Shown: positions 24,050 through 34,627 of the stretch, piece by piece
Layout of the letters: each line of letters starts with the position of its first letter
How positions within the stretch are numbered: position 1 is the first letter of the stretch
Origin: Mytilus californianus
Lineage: Eukaryota > Mollusca > Bivalvia > Mytilida > Mytilidae
Assembly: GCF_021869535.1 (NCBI RefSeq)
Contig: NW_026262690.1
Span: forward strand, 10,651,501-10,715,500
Length of the DNA: 64,000 nucleotides
Direction: 5' to 3'
Notes under the pieces: generated by a model
Told to the model about the DNA's origin: nothing
Database searches by the model: none
The model's input: only the letters and a program-made list of their open reading frames with translations
Translations under genes and position numbers: made by a program

Positions 24050-25020
24050 AAGCCAGTAACCCCACTTAACGAACCTGTAAACGTGATTTTTAAAAACTTT
24101 ATATGTTTGAGTTAATCTAATGTGTATGTAACGCTCAATGTATTATTTTTTAAAGTATGATGAAACAAATTGTACGTTTGCTTCATATATTATAAATCAG
24201 CCAGATATAGGAAAAGATTACATTTTAGTTAATTTTTCCTGAAATTGTCACCTTTATCACTTTATTTCATGATTTCATATGTGGCGCCACCACTCGCCCA
24301 TTAAAATTTTGGTTTAAAAGTAAAGAATGTGGTATATTGAGAATACTTTAGCAATAATATTTGTGGGCAAGGGGTGGTGTCACTGTTAATTTTGCAAAAA
24401 ACTACCAACTTATGCTAAAAATCAGGTTTTAATGAAAGTTACCTACATTTATGAAGTCACAAATACATCAATAATGACGCAATTGGTGAAAATCTTCTCT
24501 TACTGAAACAATTGGACATTTTAACATACGTTTTCATCAAGTTTTCACAACATTTTCGCAGTTTAAAAATATCTGATTTGTAGGGAAAAAAATTATGGGT
24601 TAGTGAATCAACTTCTTTATGATTTTTATATTTCTTCATTGTTTTCACATTCTTTACAAAACACACAAATAGATAATTTACAATATTGAGGTATTGTACA
24701 CATTTATTTCTGATCGATGGTGCTAAAAAAAAATACAACTAAACAATCTATGATGTGTTATTCTCGTTATCAAGCAAATCATGATTGCGAGTTTTCTCCT
24801 AAGAATAGAGTTAATGTATTTGAGACTTTCTTCTATGTATATAATATGAGTTTATTTACAATCTGATTACACAATACTTTTATTCACAAGTTCATTATCA
24901 ATATATATATATATATAAATATATATCTTCATGCCTTATATATCAGGTAGTGTATTACGACGCTAGATTAAACTGACGAGGAAAGGTAACACCCGGCCAC
25001 CGAAAGCTTTATTATTTTGA
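24050..25020. other. AT-rich sequence, short TA repeats
   Basis: It contains a TA-rich run near 24900-24925. No gene is seen. Confidence 0.4.
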
Positions 25021-25026
25021 AGCCTA

Positions 25027-25200
25027 GGTGGTCGTGTGGTCTAGCGCGTCGGATACAGTGCAGGCGATTTGGTGTCACGATAATTCAGTAGCATGAGTTC
25101 GAATCCCGGCGAGGGAAGAACTAAAAATTTGCGAAAGCAAATTTACAGATCTAACATTGTTGGGCTGATGTTTAGAAGAGTTATATATATATATATATAT
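25027..25200 (+). mobile_element. tRNA-derived SINE with GAAA-tetraloop hairpin
   Basis: The 5' part has a Pol III A-box-like GTGTGGTCTAGCGCG and a B box GAGTTCGAATCCC at tRNA-like spacing. The tRNA-unrelated part starts with the hairpin AAATTTGC-GAAA-GCAAATTT at 25125-25144, a perfect 8-bp stem closed by a GNRA tetraloop. The tail ends in a TA run at 25183-25200. The tRNA-like fold is not a good functional tRNA, so this is an insertion, not a tRNA gene. Confidence 0.75.
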
Positions 25201-25204
25201 TCGT

Positions 25205-26000
25205 AGAATTCTGATTAGCGTGTGAATGAATCGCAACCAGAAATTGAATCCAGCTATGAATAATATTATATGTGCTCTTTTGACACATAGGAAATATACA
25301 TGTAGTCGTAGTTCCAATTTGTGAAAAAATGGATGAATTCATAATTGTGTGTTAGTTATTCATTGTTTTAGGGCTAGTGCTAACATCATTGTGCCATGTT
25401 GTGATGTTGGAATTTAACTGGACCTGAAGCAAATTGGACAATTGAACACAAACTTATAATTGTTAGAAATATCACATTACTGGATGGCTGTAAATATCTT
25501 GGATAATTATTCATTTTTGAAATTTGGAATACGAAAAATTCATAGTTTCAGTCATTATATATAGTGCATCACATCTGAATTTAATTGATATATTTCAATT
25601 GTTTACTGTCAAATGACTGCAAAGCATGCATGCGGTAATATTCTCTTTAAAAAGAATAATTTCAAGTAATTTGTCTTTGTTTGAGGTAAAAAAAGAAAGA
25701 AGAGTATTTGAAACAATAACCTTCTTTAAGAGTTTCAATACCTCACAACCGGTCTCGCTTAGCCAACATGGTATACTAGTATAGTATTACACAGGCAGAT
25801 ATAATAAAAGAAATTGACGACAAAATTAGCGGGTGTCATCTATTCAGGTGGGAATACGAAATTACTATTATTTAGACATGAAATCATATTTTATGATTAA
25901 GCAATAGCACAATATCAAAGACAACGGCCTATTTTAGATCCTATTGCTATGGTCATGGAGTCATGAAGTGTGTACATTCTATATTGTAAGTCGTCACTTA
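25205..26000. other. AT-rich sequence, nothing recognised
   Basis: No shared repeat or coding exon is seen. Confidence 0.4.
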
Positions 26001-26002
26001 TA

Positions 26003-26100
26003 TACAGTTTGTCTTTTACCGTTTTTTTGCCGTGGCGTAGTCAGTTTGTCTTTGACTTATCAGTTTGAATATCCCTTTGGTAACTTAATTCCGCCTATTT
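26003..26100 (+). repeat. M3 repeat fragment
   Basis: It contains TGCCGTGGCGTAGTCAGTTTG and ATATCCCTTTGGTAACTT, matching the M3 3' end (CCATGGC(A/G)TTGTCAGTTT, then CCTTTGGTATCTT). It is diverged. Confidence 0.5.
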
Positions 26101-26825
26101 TACAATAATCATGAGCTTTAAAGATGATAAGATTTAAGGTTATACTATAGAATAAAACGTATACACATCCGTATAATTTTAAGAGGGTATTGATCGGGAG
26201 TAGGGAATTCCTGTATTTATAAACTGTATAGGTCAACACTTTCTTTTCTACAATTTAGCGCACAAGGTATATTTCGACAGCTATGAGATTATGTCGTTAA
26301 ATCAGATCACATTGTTTTGAATCCGAGCTAAGGTATAATCTATGCACCTACTTTATTTCTAAATACTGCATTTATGCTAAACGGTGAAAAAGCAAATACG
26401 AAATTTCAAATCGATCATGCTACAGCTGAACCATTTGTTTTTAGATAACATATCCTTCCATCGGTACAACTCATGAAAAAAACACGTATATATGCGACTG
26501 TTTCATTGAAATTAAGGAATACCTGATTTTACAATTATATACTCTCTGTTATCATTTCGATATATGTCACACTGAATAGCAAGAGATATTAGTCGCTGAA
26601 CGTTCAACGAGTCTCCGCAAAGTCATAATACCAAAAACTACGCTGGATGGCAATTTAAAAATGAAAAAAAAAAATCTGTTTCACTATGTGTCCATGGGAA
26701 ATCATGAATTCTATGTCAGGTTGAATTTCCTATTTGGTACCTATTTTCCGCATTAATTCACAACTTTTTTATTTATTTCTTTTTTTGACAATTGAATTGG
26801 GATTATCATTCAGTTTTATCTAAGG

Positions 26826-27080
26826 GACCTCGATGGCCAAGTGATCTAAGTAGTTGAACTACTGTATCACTTGCCTGTCAACACTGATGTTGTGAGTTCG
26901 AATAATGCACGTGGCAGGTACGCTCGATTCCAATCTTAATTGATTAGGAGTGTCAGTTTTCCTACCGAAGGTCGGTGGCTCTCTCCGGGCACTCCGGCTT
27001 TCTCCACTAATAAAAACTGACCGCTATAAAATAGCACACATTATGAAAGTGGCGTTAAACACCAATCAATCAATCAGTAT
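26826..27080 (+). mobile_element. tRNA-derived SINE with conserved core and ATCA tail
   Basis: The head has CCTCGATGGCCAAGTGATCTAAG (Ser/Leu tRNA-like A box) and GAGTTCGAAT (B box). The body has the conserved core CCGAAGGTCGGTGGC, CTCTCCGGGCACTCCGGC, TTTCTCCAC, AATAAAAACTGACCGC, then AAAGTGGCGTTAAACACC and an (ATCA)n end. It follows the design of molluscan SINEs with a conserved central domain. I do not name the domain. A fragment of the same core lies at 35632-35720. Confidence 0.8.
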
Positions 27081-27084
27081 TATC

Positions 27085-27850
27085 TTACCATTGTATCAAA
27101 ATTGTTTTGTATCAAGATAAAAGTTTTCTGTTATTATGAACACCGCTGGGCATCCACTTGAAACTTACACGGACATTTATGGTCTTTACTTTTAATCTGG
27201 TGTTGTAATCAGTATCAATAAAGAGTTTATCAAAATAGCAATTTGGAAGTGAGTATCCAAAACGTCTTGGATAAATGAGAGATTAATCTACGCCAATACA
27301 GTAGTATTAAATATATAATACTGAATAAAAATTTGTATCTCTAAAATTATGAAAAGGCTGCATATGCGTGGCTAAAATGATACTGTTGGAATAGATTTAT
27401 AGTATGAAAAGCGATTGAATGTGATTTGTGTTAAATTTGATAATGATTCAGGAGTCAGGATTGTGACAGTGATTTTCCGTGTGAATTGAATTTCAAATTT
27501 GCAAATAATGTATTTCTTAATTCCTGTTCTACAAGATCACATATTTTGTAAGTACATACACTTTTTATTCCAAATACATGTAATTAGTATCTGTGAAATT
27601 ACTTGTTACTGTTACAGCTGTCACAAATTTAAAGTGTCCAAACCACTCGTAAATGATGAAAAAATTATTTGCGAACTAAATTTGATTTGGCAATGTTCTT
27701 TTTGAGATCTTTACGTTTATGCAATTTCATGTATGGACTATTAGCTTAAGAATTACATGTATTTATATATGTCATATTTTCTACACCAAAAGCTGATTTC
27801 AATATAACAAGGATTTGTATTTGTTTCTTCAAAAATCCTTGAACATACAT
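27085..27850. other. AT-rich sequence, nothing recognised
   Basis: Only chance open frames are present. Confidence 0.4.
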
Positions 27851-27959
27851 TAACAAGAGTGCACACGCTGAAATGTCTCGCCTGCTTTACTGACCATTAC
27901 TATTATGTTGATAGTCCAAAATATAAAGCTTTACCACAAGTAACACATAAAATTAACAT

Positions 27960-28846
27960 TATCCAACAAAATGAGGTCAAGGTCAGATAAACTAAACCCG
28001 AAATACATGTACACCTTACAATCATTCCATACACCAAATATAGTTGACCTATTGCTTATAGTTTTTAAGAAACAAACTTAATCAGGAAAACTTAACATTG
28101 ACCAATGAACCATGAAAATGAGGTCAAGATCAGATGAACCATGCCAGACAGACATGTACACCTTACAATCAATCTATGCATTAAATATAGTTGACCTATT
28201 GTTTATAGTATCTAAGAAACAAACTTAACCATGAAAACTTAACATTGACCAATGAACCATGAAAATGAGGTCAAGGTCAGATGATACCTGCCAGACAGAC
28301 ATATACACCTAACAATCATTCCATACACCAAATATAGTTGACCTATTGCTTATAGTATCTAAGAAACAAACTTAACCACGAAAACTTAACATTGAAATAT
28401 GAACCATGAACATGAGGTCAAGGTTAGATGATACCTGCCAGACAGACATATATACCTTACAATCATTCCATACACCAAATATAGTTGACCTATTGCTTAT
28501 ACATTGTAGTTTAAGAAAAACAGACAAAAACACAAAACTTTAACACTGAGCAATGAACCGTGAAAATGAGGTCAAGGTCATATAAAATCTGCCAGACTGA
28601 CATGTACATCGTAAAATATTTCCATACACCAAATATAGTTGACCTATTGCATATAGTATTAGAAAAAAAAGACCAAAACACAAAAACTTAACTTTAACCA
28701 CTGAACCATGAAAATGAGGTCAAGGACAGATGACACCTGCCAGTTAGACATGTACACCTTACAATAATTCCATACACCAAATATAGTAGACCTATTGCTT
28801 ATAGTATCTAATATATGGACTTGACCACGAAAACTTAACCTTGTTC
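27960..28846 (+). repeat. 147-bp tandem repeat, about six units
   Basis: The marker TAGTTGACCTATTGCTTATAG begins at 28041, 28188, 28335, 28482, 28636 and 28784, giving periods of 147, 147, 147, 154 and 148. Units share TGAACCATGAAAATGAGGTC, AAGGTCAGATGA, TGCCAGACAGACAT and ACAATCATTCCATACACC. The first three periods are identical in length. Later units carry small indels. Confidence 0.85.
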
Positions 28847-29009
28847 ACTGATCCATGAAATGAGGTCGAGGACCATGGACATATGACAGACGAAAACTTC
28901 ATAACATAAGGCATCTATATACAAAGTATGAAGCATCCAGGTCTTCCACCTTCTAAAATATAAATCTTTTAAGAAGTTAGTTAACGCCGCCGCCGGATCA
29001 CTATCCCTA

Positions 29010-29046
29010 TGTCGAGCTTTCTGCGACAGACGTCTCAGGCTCGACA
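29010..29046 (+). other. Compound hairpin at element 3' end
   Basis: TGTCGAGC and GCTCGACA form the outer stem, and CTGCGAC with GTCTCAG form an inner stem with one mismatch around the loop AGAC. It lies 2 bases from the inferred 3' end of the tandem-repeat element, the expected place for a rolling-circle terminator hairpin. Confidence 0.7.
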
Positions 29047-29049
29047 AAA

Positions 29050-29599
29050 ATGAGAGTTTTTATTATATTTTCTACACAGATACCAAAATTTGGTCATATC
29101 ACTGGTGTTTTTTTTAATTACGGAACCACACAACATGATCAAAACATCCAAATTTGGTTTATTAAAGCAGAAGTCCATTACTAAAGGAAGTCTGCAACCC
29201 GCTATATGGTAAGACGATGGACTTCTGATTACAGTTATTTAATAATCATTCACGGTTAAATTGACACGTAGCCCCGTCCAAGAGAACCAATATCTCTACT
29301 GTAAAATTCACCTTTCGTCATTATTTGTCCTTTTATTCCAAAAAATTGACATTGGTCTAGGCCTTACAAAAAAAAAATATTGATTTACACGGTCGTAAAA
29401 TTTCATGTCGTTTATAGACACATTTAGTACTTAATGACTATAATTCTTCTATCTCAAATCTTTCTCGGCATTGCTTTTGACTTTTTGAGTTTTGTCCATA
29501 CGTTCAGCTTTTCCCCCTTATAGCTGAAATAAAGTAATTCCACAGATATATCATAGACAAGGTGGTATTCAGTATACACGTGCGTTAACCTTATGGGGT
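29050..29599. other. AT-rich sequence, nothing recognised
   Basis: No gene or shared repeat is evident. Confidence 0.4.
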
Positions 29600-29636
29600 T
29601 GAGTTGAAGTGCCTCAGGACAATAAAAAAAAATATA

Positions 29637-29652
29637 TAAATGAATAAATAAA

Positions 29653-29683
<31 letters not shown>

Positions 29684-29790
29684 AAATCAATAAATAAATA
29701 ATCCCAGGGATATTTTTTAAATGAATAAATAAATAAAAATAAATAAATAAATAAATAAACAAATAATCTCAGGGATATTTTTTTTTGGAA
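29637..29790 (+). repeat. AATA microsatellite in a duplicated unit
   Basis: Two AAAT/AATA blocks are each followed by CCCAGGGATATTTTTT or CTCAGGGATATTTTTT, so a larger unit of about 70 bases containing the microsatellite has been tandemly duplicated. Confidence 0.8.
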
Positions 29791-30164
29791 AAGATAAAAA
29801 AAAAAATCCTAAACATTTGCATATTGTTTCAATTGGAACTTAACCTGACAAGATTCTTCATTTGAAATTACTTAAACTATTTGATTTTTTGTTTGTGTGG
29901 ATGGGAAAATAAAAATTACTGATAGATTCAATATTGTGTTCTAAATCCATAAAATTACAGGGATCTTCTAAGTAATTGCTTGGCATATTGAAATGGGAAT
30001 GTTTAGGAACGATCCATATATAATATTTCACTTATGTTAAGTTCTTCGTGCCTATCCCAATTTGAAAAGGTCTGCCTCTGTGGAAATTGTTTTATATAGC
30101 ATATAGCCCTGTGAAAAATACATACACGAAGTTTCTTATCACACATATGATTTCACTAAGAATA

Positions 30165-30215
30165 CTCTGGTGGAGAGTTGTCTCATTGGCAATCGTACCA
30201 CATTTTCTTATTTGT
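30165..30215 (-). repeat. Retroelement 3' tail fragment, type M1
   Basis: TGGTGGAGAGTTGTCTCATT followed by GGCAATCGTACCACAT is the 3' terminus only, an extremely 5'-truncated copy. Confidence 0.65.
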
Positions 30216-30556
30216 ATAAAATGAGCACATGCTTATTTGAGATTGTTTTGTTATTCTAAACAAATAAATGAAAGACCATTTAAAACATAAAAGAACTATA
30301 TGTGAAATACATACTAACAGCGTGTCAGAAACTTTATCACACATTAAAACCAAATGATACACCAATGCACAATGAAGTATTCTTTTGCTAATTTTGAGGA
30401 TGTGGTGTCTATCTAAAAATCACCCCTTTGGAACATAATTAAGCATAAAACTGGTTAGAAAATGCATACAAATAGCTTCTTTTCCGAAACCGTCTCAAAC
30501 CTTTAAATTGAGTATTGAATGCATAATACTAAGATGATACTAATATTGATAGATAT

Positions 30557-30645
30557 AAGAAGATGTGGTATGAGTGCCAATGAGACAACTCTCCATCCAA
30601 GTTACAATTTATAAAAGTAAACCATTATAGGTCAAGGTACGAGTT
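30557..30645 (+). repeat. Retroelement 3' tail, type M1, inverted
   Basis: GAAGATGTGGTATGAGTGCC, AATGAGACAACTCTCCATCC, TTTATAAAAGTAAACCATTATA and GGTCAAGGTACG form a close inverse match to 14098-14187, including the GAG(T)GCCAATGAG variant. The two belong to one subfamily. Confidence 0.75.
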
Positions 30646-30659
30646 TGTTGTGTCAACTT

Positions 30660-31320
30660 AAAATTCAAAATGGCTGTCACCATAGAACACAGTTTTACAT
30701 AGAACCCTACAAGAGAGACATACTACCAATTTCTCACAAAACATATCACACATTATACCTTAATCATTTACAAATGATACTAGAGTGGGTGCGGAAGACT
30801 GTGCTAAATAAATATTGCTGCCCCACTATGAAATGATAAAAAAAAAACCACTTTTTAGTCCTGCCCAAAAGGAACAAATACAGGGAATCATATCTCCATA
30901 ATATTACTATTAATATCATGCCAAACACAGTTTGAATTTCCCAAATTATCATGACTAACACAAATCCAACAATTACTGTATATACTGATCTGTGTCCAAA
31001 TTTTGTTAAGTAATAAAACACCTTTCAGAAGACTAAATATTTGCCAAATCCGAGCATAAATTACTGAATAAAGTTATGTCTAAATGACAAAACTTTTGGT
31101 TGATACATCTTCTTAGCAAAAGCAGCTGTGAGGAAGAAAAAGAACACATTTAGCGTATACTGCTTGTAAAATGTTAGCAGAATACACACGAAATAAATTT
31201 GTTTCAGGCATCTGCTTACTTTTCATCTTTAAAATTGAATTTAGTAGCAAATTATGTTGAACCTTAGGAACCTAAGGTAGCAAAATATAAGCTACTGTAG
31301 TTATATAAACTCATCATATA
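30660..31320. other. AT-rich sequence, nothing recognised
   Basis: Chance open frames only. Confidence 0.4.
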
Positions 31321-31321
31321 T

Positions 31322-31440
31322 ACCAGGATTAAAATTCTGTACGTTAGACGCGCGTTTCGTCTACAAACGACTCATCATTGACTCTCGAATAAAAAAAAAG
31401 TTAAATGGGCCAATTAAAGTACGAAGTTGAAGAGCATAGA
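31322..31440 (+). repeat. Interspersed repeat M5
   Basis: It contains AAATTCTGTACGTTAGACG, CGCGTTTCGTCTACA and CGACTCATCA, then AAAGTACGAAGTTGAAGAGC. The core GACGCGCGTTTCGTCTAC recurs at 57891-57908. It is non-coding. Confidence 0.6.
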
Positions 31441-31449
31441 GGACCTAAA

Positions 31450-32310
31450 GGTGCGACAGGTTTTGCTAAATAAGTAGTATTTTAGTTAAAATACTAATGG
31501 CAAGACATGTTTTATAAATTGGCAATTATGTAAGCATCATATACTGTACAGGTTAGCTGCCTCAACTGTACATATCAAGATCAAATATTCTTTTTTTAAT
31601 TCAGAAGAAGAGAGCAGGTTTTATTAAAATAACCATAGGATTACCACATCTTAATTGTTATGTACATCCTAATTTCGGACCAGCAAGAAACTCCTGTAGT
31701 TTTTCCAACGCAATACTACATATAAATAACTAGTGCAAGTGGTGTGTAATGCTATACTTTTTTATTTGCCACAACTTATTTTTTTGTTTTCCCTAAAATT
31801 TCATAGCTTAGTCTGAACGAAAGATCTTCGAATACTAATAGAAAAGAATTATTTTCACTAACATAAACATCTTAAGGATGTTTGCTCCTGTTGTTTTTGA
31901 CTTTTAGTCAGATATTCTGAATCCTCTGGTTTTATCCATGTAGATTCAATAAAAATTTAGCCCACTAACCCCTACTTTTCTTTTTCACAATTTTATTACA
32001 TATAGTTTAAAAAAGCCATATTTGAAAATCTTATAAAATCCTTGTAATTTTTTACAGTTTTTTTTTTTTCAAAAGGTGCCAATGTTATTAATTACAATTA
32101 ATGAAAAACTAAAGAGAATCATTTCCCGACAAATTTTCACTGGCTTATATCCCGAAAATAATGACACGGACCTTAAATTTTTTTCTTCTTTTTTAGGTCC
32201 GTTATTTAATAATATATACTTCTTTTAAAAGGCTTGTTATTTTGAAATGGAGTAGCGAACATCCATAATTCAAAAATTGCATTATATTCAGATAAACTAA
32301 GAATCTGATT
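31450..32310. other. AT-rich sequence, nothing recognised
   Basis: No coding exon or repeat copy is evident. Confidence 0.4.
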
Positions 32311-32312
32311 TG

Positions 32313-32463
32313 TAAAATTGAGAATGGAAATGGGGAATGTGTCAAAGAGACAACAACCCGACCATAGAGCAGACAACAGCCGAAGGCCACCAATGGGTCT
32401 TCAATGCAGCGAGAAACTCCCGCACCCGGAGGCGTCCTTCAGTGGCCCCTAAACAAAAATAGT
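32313..32463 (-). repeat. Retroelement 3' tail, type II, 5'-truncated copy
   Basis: The plus strand reads ATTGAGAATGGAAATGGGGA, ATGTGTCAAAGAGACAACAA, CCCGACCATAGAGCAGA, AGCCGAAGGCCACCAATGGG and CCGCACCCGGAGGCGT. This is the same 3' end as at 55582 and 58706, only about 150 bases long. Confidence 0.75.
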
Positions 32464-32464
32464 G

Positions 32465-33070
32465 TTCACTTTCACTCAATTGTTGAAGCTATACGGATCA
32501 AATATCTTTTATATTGCAGTTAAACAAACGCACTCAAACTGTGCATCCGTTCACGACCTTAACATCATTTTGATGTTTGTGTCCGCGGGAATGGTTTTGA
32601 TGCAAAATTGCTGAAAACTCTACTATTGATCTGTTAGTTAAATTTATTCAACAGTTGATAGATAAGTCTGGATGTCATTTACATCTACATTTTGTTTGAA
32701 AATATGAATAACGTAATTCAAATATGTATTAACAGGATTTCCTATATGAGTTTTGAAGACAGCGAGAGGGATTATGCTATCTTTAATTCTTTCTTTTGCT
32801 AAATTATATCTGACAATCATAGGTTGACAACAGCAGTCATGTAAAAATGATTTTGTAAAATACTAAGATTAAAACTTATTCTTAACAGTTCAACGTATAT
32901 CATTTACGAAAGATAAAGAATAGAAAAAACAATATATACTCGTAAGTTAGAGATCCTTTCAAGCGACACCACAATATTCATTTAATCTCATATGATATAT
33001 ACCATACATGTACACGTCCGAAGAAGTCATAGTTTAGGGCAGAAAAGAAGTGGTGTTGTAAAATTTACAA
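32465..33070. other. Region downstream of the zinc-finger exon
   Basis: On the minus strand this would be the 3' UTR and beyond. One AATAAA-type signal (TTTATT on the plus strand) lies near 32643. I cannot say whether it is used. No other feature is seen. Confidence 0.35.
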
Positions 33071-33895
33071 TCAATTTGTATCTAAATGTCTAAATTTTTC
33101 TACAAACCGTAAATCAGGGTCTGCATCTTCATCACTGAAGTTATAACTAGGTCGTTGAGTACACACACTGTCATCTGAATTTAGGAACGCCGACTTCGTG
33201 TGCTGAAGTAATATGTGTCGTTTAGAATTATCTTCTAAATTAGGAATGTTTCTTGTGACATTAAAATAATGTCTTCCTGCTTTTTCCCTTTCTAATTTGC
33301 CAAGACATGAAACATCACAACTCGTTACATTGCCATGCTGTCCATCTGAATTATTCATATGTTTGGTATTGACTCCTTTCAGATCAAATTCGCTTACGGG
33401 ATTTTCATTGTCAGAAGCATCATTCACATTTTGTGCTAATATGTATTTTATTTCATTCGAAATGTTTTCAACGGGCACTTCCACACTTTCAGAATCTGTA
33501 TCGATCATGTCATAGTTTTCCTCCGAAAATTCTCCTTCCCCACTGCTTGTTATAATGTCTTCTTCCTCTGAACTTTCTGTCCATTCGGAATCAGATTCTA
33601 CCTCAGTTGTGATGTCTGTTATATTTTTTCTATAAATAGTTTCAGCATTTTCAACAAACGTGTTGATGATATAATCCGAATGCCTATATCTGAGATGATT
33701 TCCTAATTGACTATGATGTACAAATGTTAACGGACACAGACTACAGGGAACTGGTGGTTGTTTTGCATGAATTTTAAGATGAGCTCTTAAACTCAAATTA
33801 TTCTTAAAAGGAATAAGACAAAATGAACACCAATGTTGTCGTTCCATTTGGTATGGTTGAGATTTAAATTGCTGATATGTTTCGTTTTGATATAC
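33071..33895 (-). CDS. Two-finger C2H2 zinc-finger protein, terminal exon
   Basis: This is the longest host-like open frame. It runs 275 codons from an acceptor-like TTTTGTTATAG (exon start 33895, phase 0) to the stop at 33071. The first Met is at 33847, but the frame stays open for 16 codons before it, so this is probably the last exon of a spliced gene. Counting from that Met, finger 1 is C7-x2-C10-x12-H23-x3-H27 and finger 2 is C35-x2-C38-x12-H51-x4-H56, joined by the short linker AKQPPVP. Residues about 85-135 are very acidic and serine-rich (SEWTESSEEED, SGEGEFSEEN), as in nuclear regulators. The C-terminal half has no domain I recognise. The two fingers fit DNA or RNA binding. The composition is more balanced than the surroundings and there is no internal stop. 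Orthology is unknown. Confidence 0.75.
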   Translation of the reverse strand, partial: VYQNETYQQFKSQPYQMERQHWCSFCLIPFKNNLSLRAHLKIHAKQPPVPCSLCPLTFVHHSQLGNHLRYRHSDYIINTFVENAETIYRKNITDITTEVESDSEWTESSEEEDIITSSGEGEFSEENYDMIDTDSESVEVPVENISNEIKYILAQNVNDASDNENPVSEFDLKGVNTKHMNNSDGQHGNVTSCDVSCLGKLEREKAGRHYFNVTRNIPNLEDNSKRHILLQHTKSAFLNSDDSVCTQRPSYNFSDEDADPDLRFVEKFRHLDTN

Positions 33896-33899
33896 CTAT

Positions 33900-34625
33900 A
33901 ACAAAATTATATGATTTTCAAATGTCATTTGAATGTACTGTACATTTCTTAAATAGTATATAAACATATGCAGGACAAAATTTTTCTAGAAGTAAATTTA
34001 TTAATGAAAAAAATAATATTCAAGATCAACTTTTATGATTGATAGTAAATTCACATATCTGTTCTTGATCAATCTAAATTTGGAAAAATGATAGATGATA
34101 AAAATGTTTTATGAGACTTGCTTCGGACATACGTATTTTAGTATGAAGCATTTCACTACTGATAAAATAACCGGATTTACATTCTGTTATTTTGGGACCT
34201 CGGGATGGATAGATTTTCTATAACTGAGAGTCTACGGCTACTTAAACGTTTGTCGACAACAATAAAAAATACCTTCCTGAAAATGAATCATGGTCTTCTT
34301 TGATCATGTCATTGATAAATATGTGTATCCAGGATACCATTGCAAACAGCGTTAACACGCATTTGGTACAGAAATAAATGTGGGTTTACTTTTAACAAAA
34401 TTAGAAAACGCACAGTTTCCACGTGAGCGCGTATGTTCACGTGAGAATATACCTCCATTTCTTACTACATGTATTTTGTTGAACGACTACAAGGAAAATC
34501 TGCAAAGGGATCAGAATAAATGAATAAAAAAACACTGCAATCAAATCACATCCGAATAAGATTTTTTACTCTACATCAATCTTTGTTCAAAATGTTGCTT
34601 CATTTGAAATTTATTTAAAATATAC
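33900..34625. other. Probable intron upstream of the zinc-finger exon
   Basis: No upstream exon can be recognised. The sequence is AT-rich with no repeat copy. Confidence 0.35.
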
Positions 34626-34627
34626 TT

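Larger units (their letters stand above)
27853..29048 (+). mobile_element. Pearl/HINE-like element: tandem repeats plus terminal hairpin
   Basis: It starts at ACAAGAGTGCACACGCTG and ATGTCTCGCCTGC, carries about six tandem units, and ends in a compound hairpin followed by AAAAATG. It has no coding capacity. A unique left end, a central minisatellite and a right-end hairpin are the organisation of non-autonomous Helentron relatives and of bivalve Pearl elements. The class is inferred from architecture. Confidence 0.65.

Noticed and set aside
25027..25115. Possible functional tRNA gene
   Set aside because: A- and B-box-like motifs are present, but a good cloverleaf is not, and a SINE body with a hairpin and TA tail follows directly.
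27960..28846. Regularly spaced repeats resembling a CRISPR array
   Set aside because: Units are 147 bp, directly tandem, with no unique spacers and no cas genes. The setting is a eukaryotic genome.
29454..29762. 102-codon minus-strand open frame
   Set aside because: Most of it is the translation of the AATA microsatellite.
33297..33515. Open frame antisense to the zinc-finger exon
   Set aside because: It is a shadow of the longer minus-strand frame that holds two C2H2 fingers.
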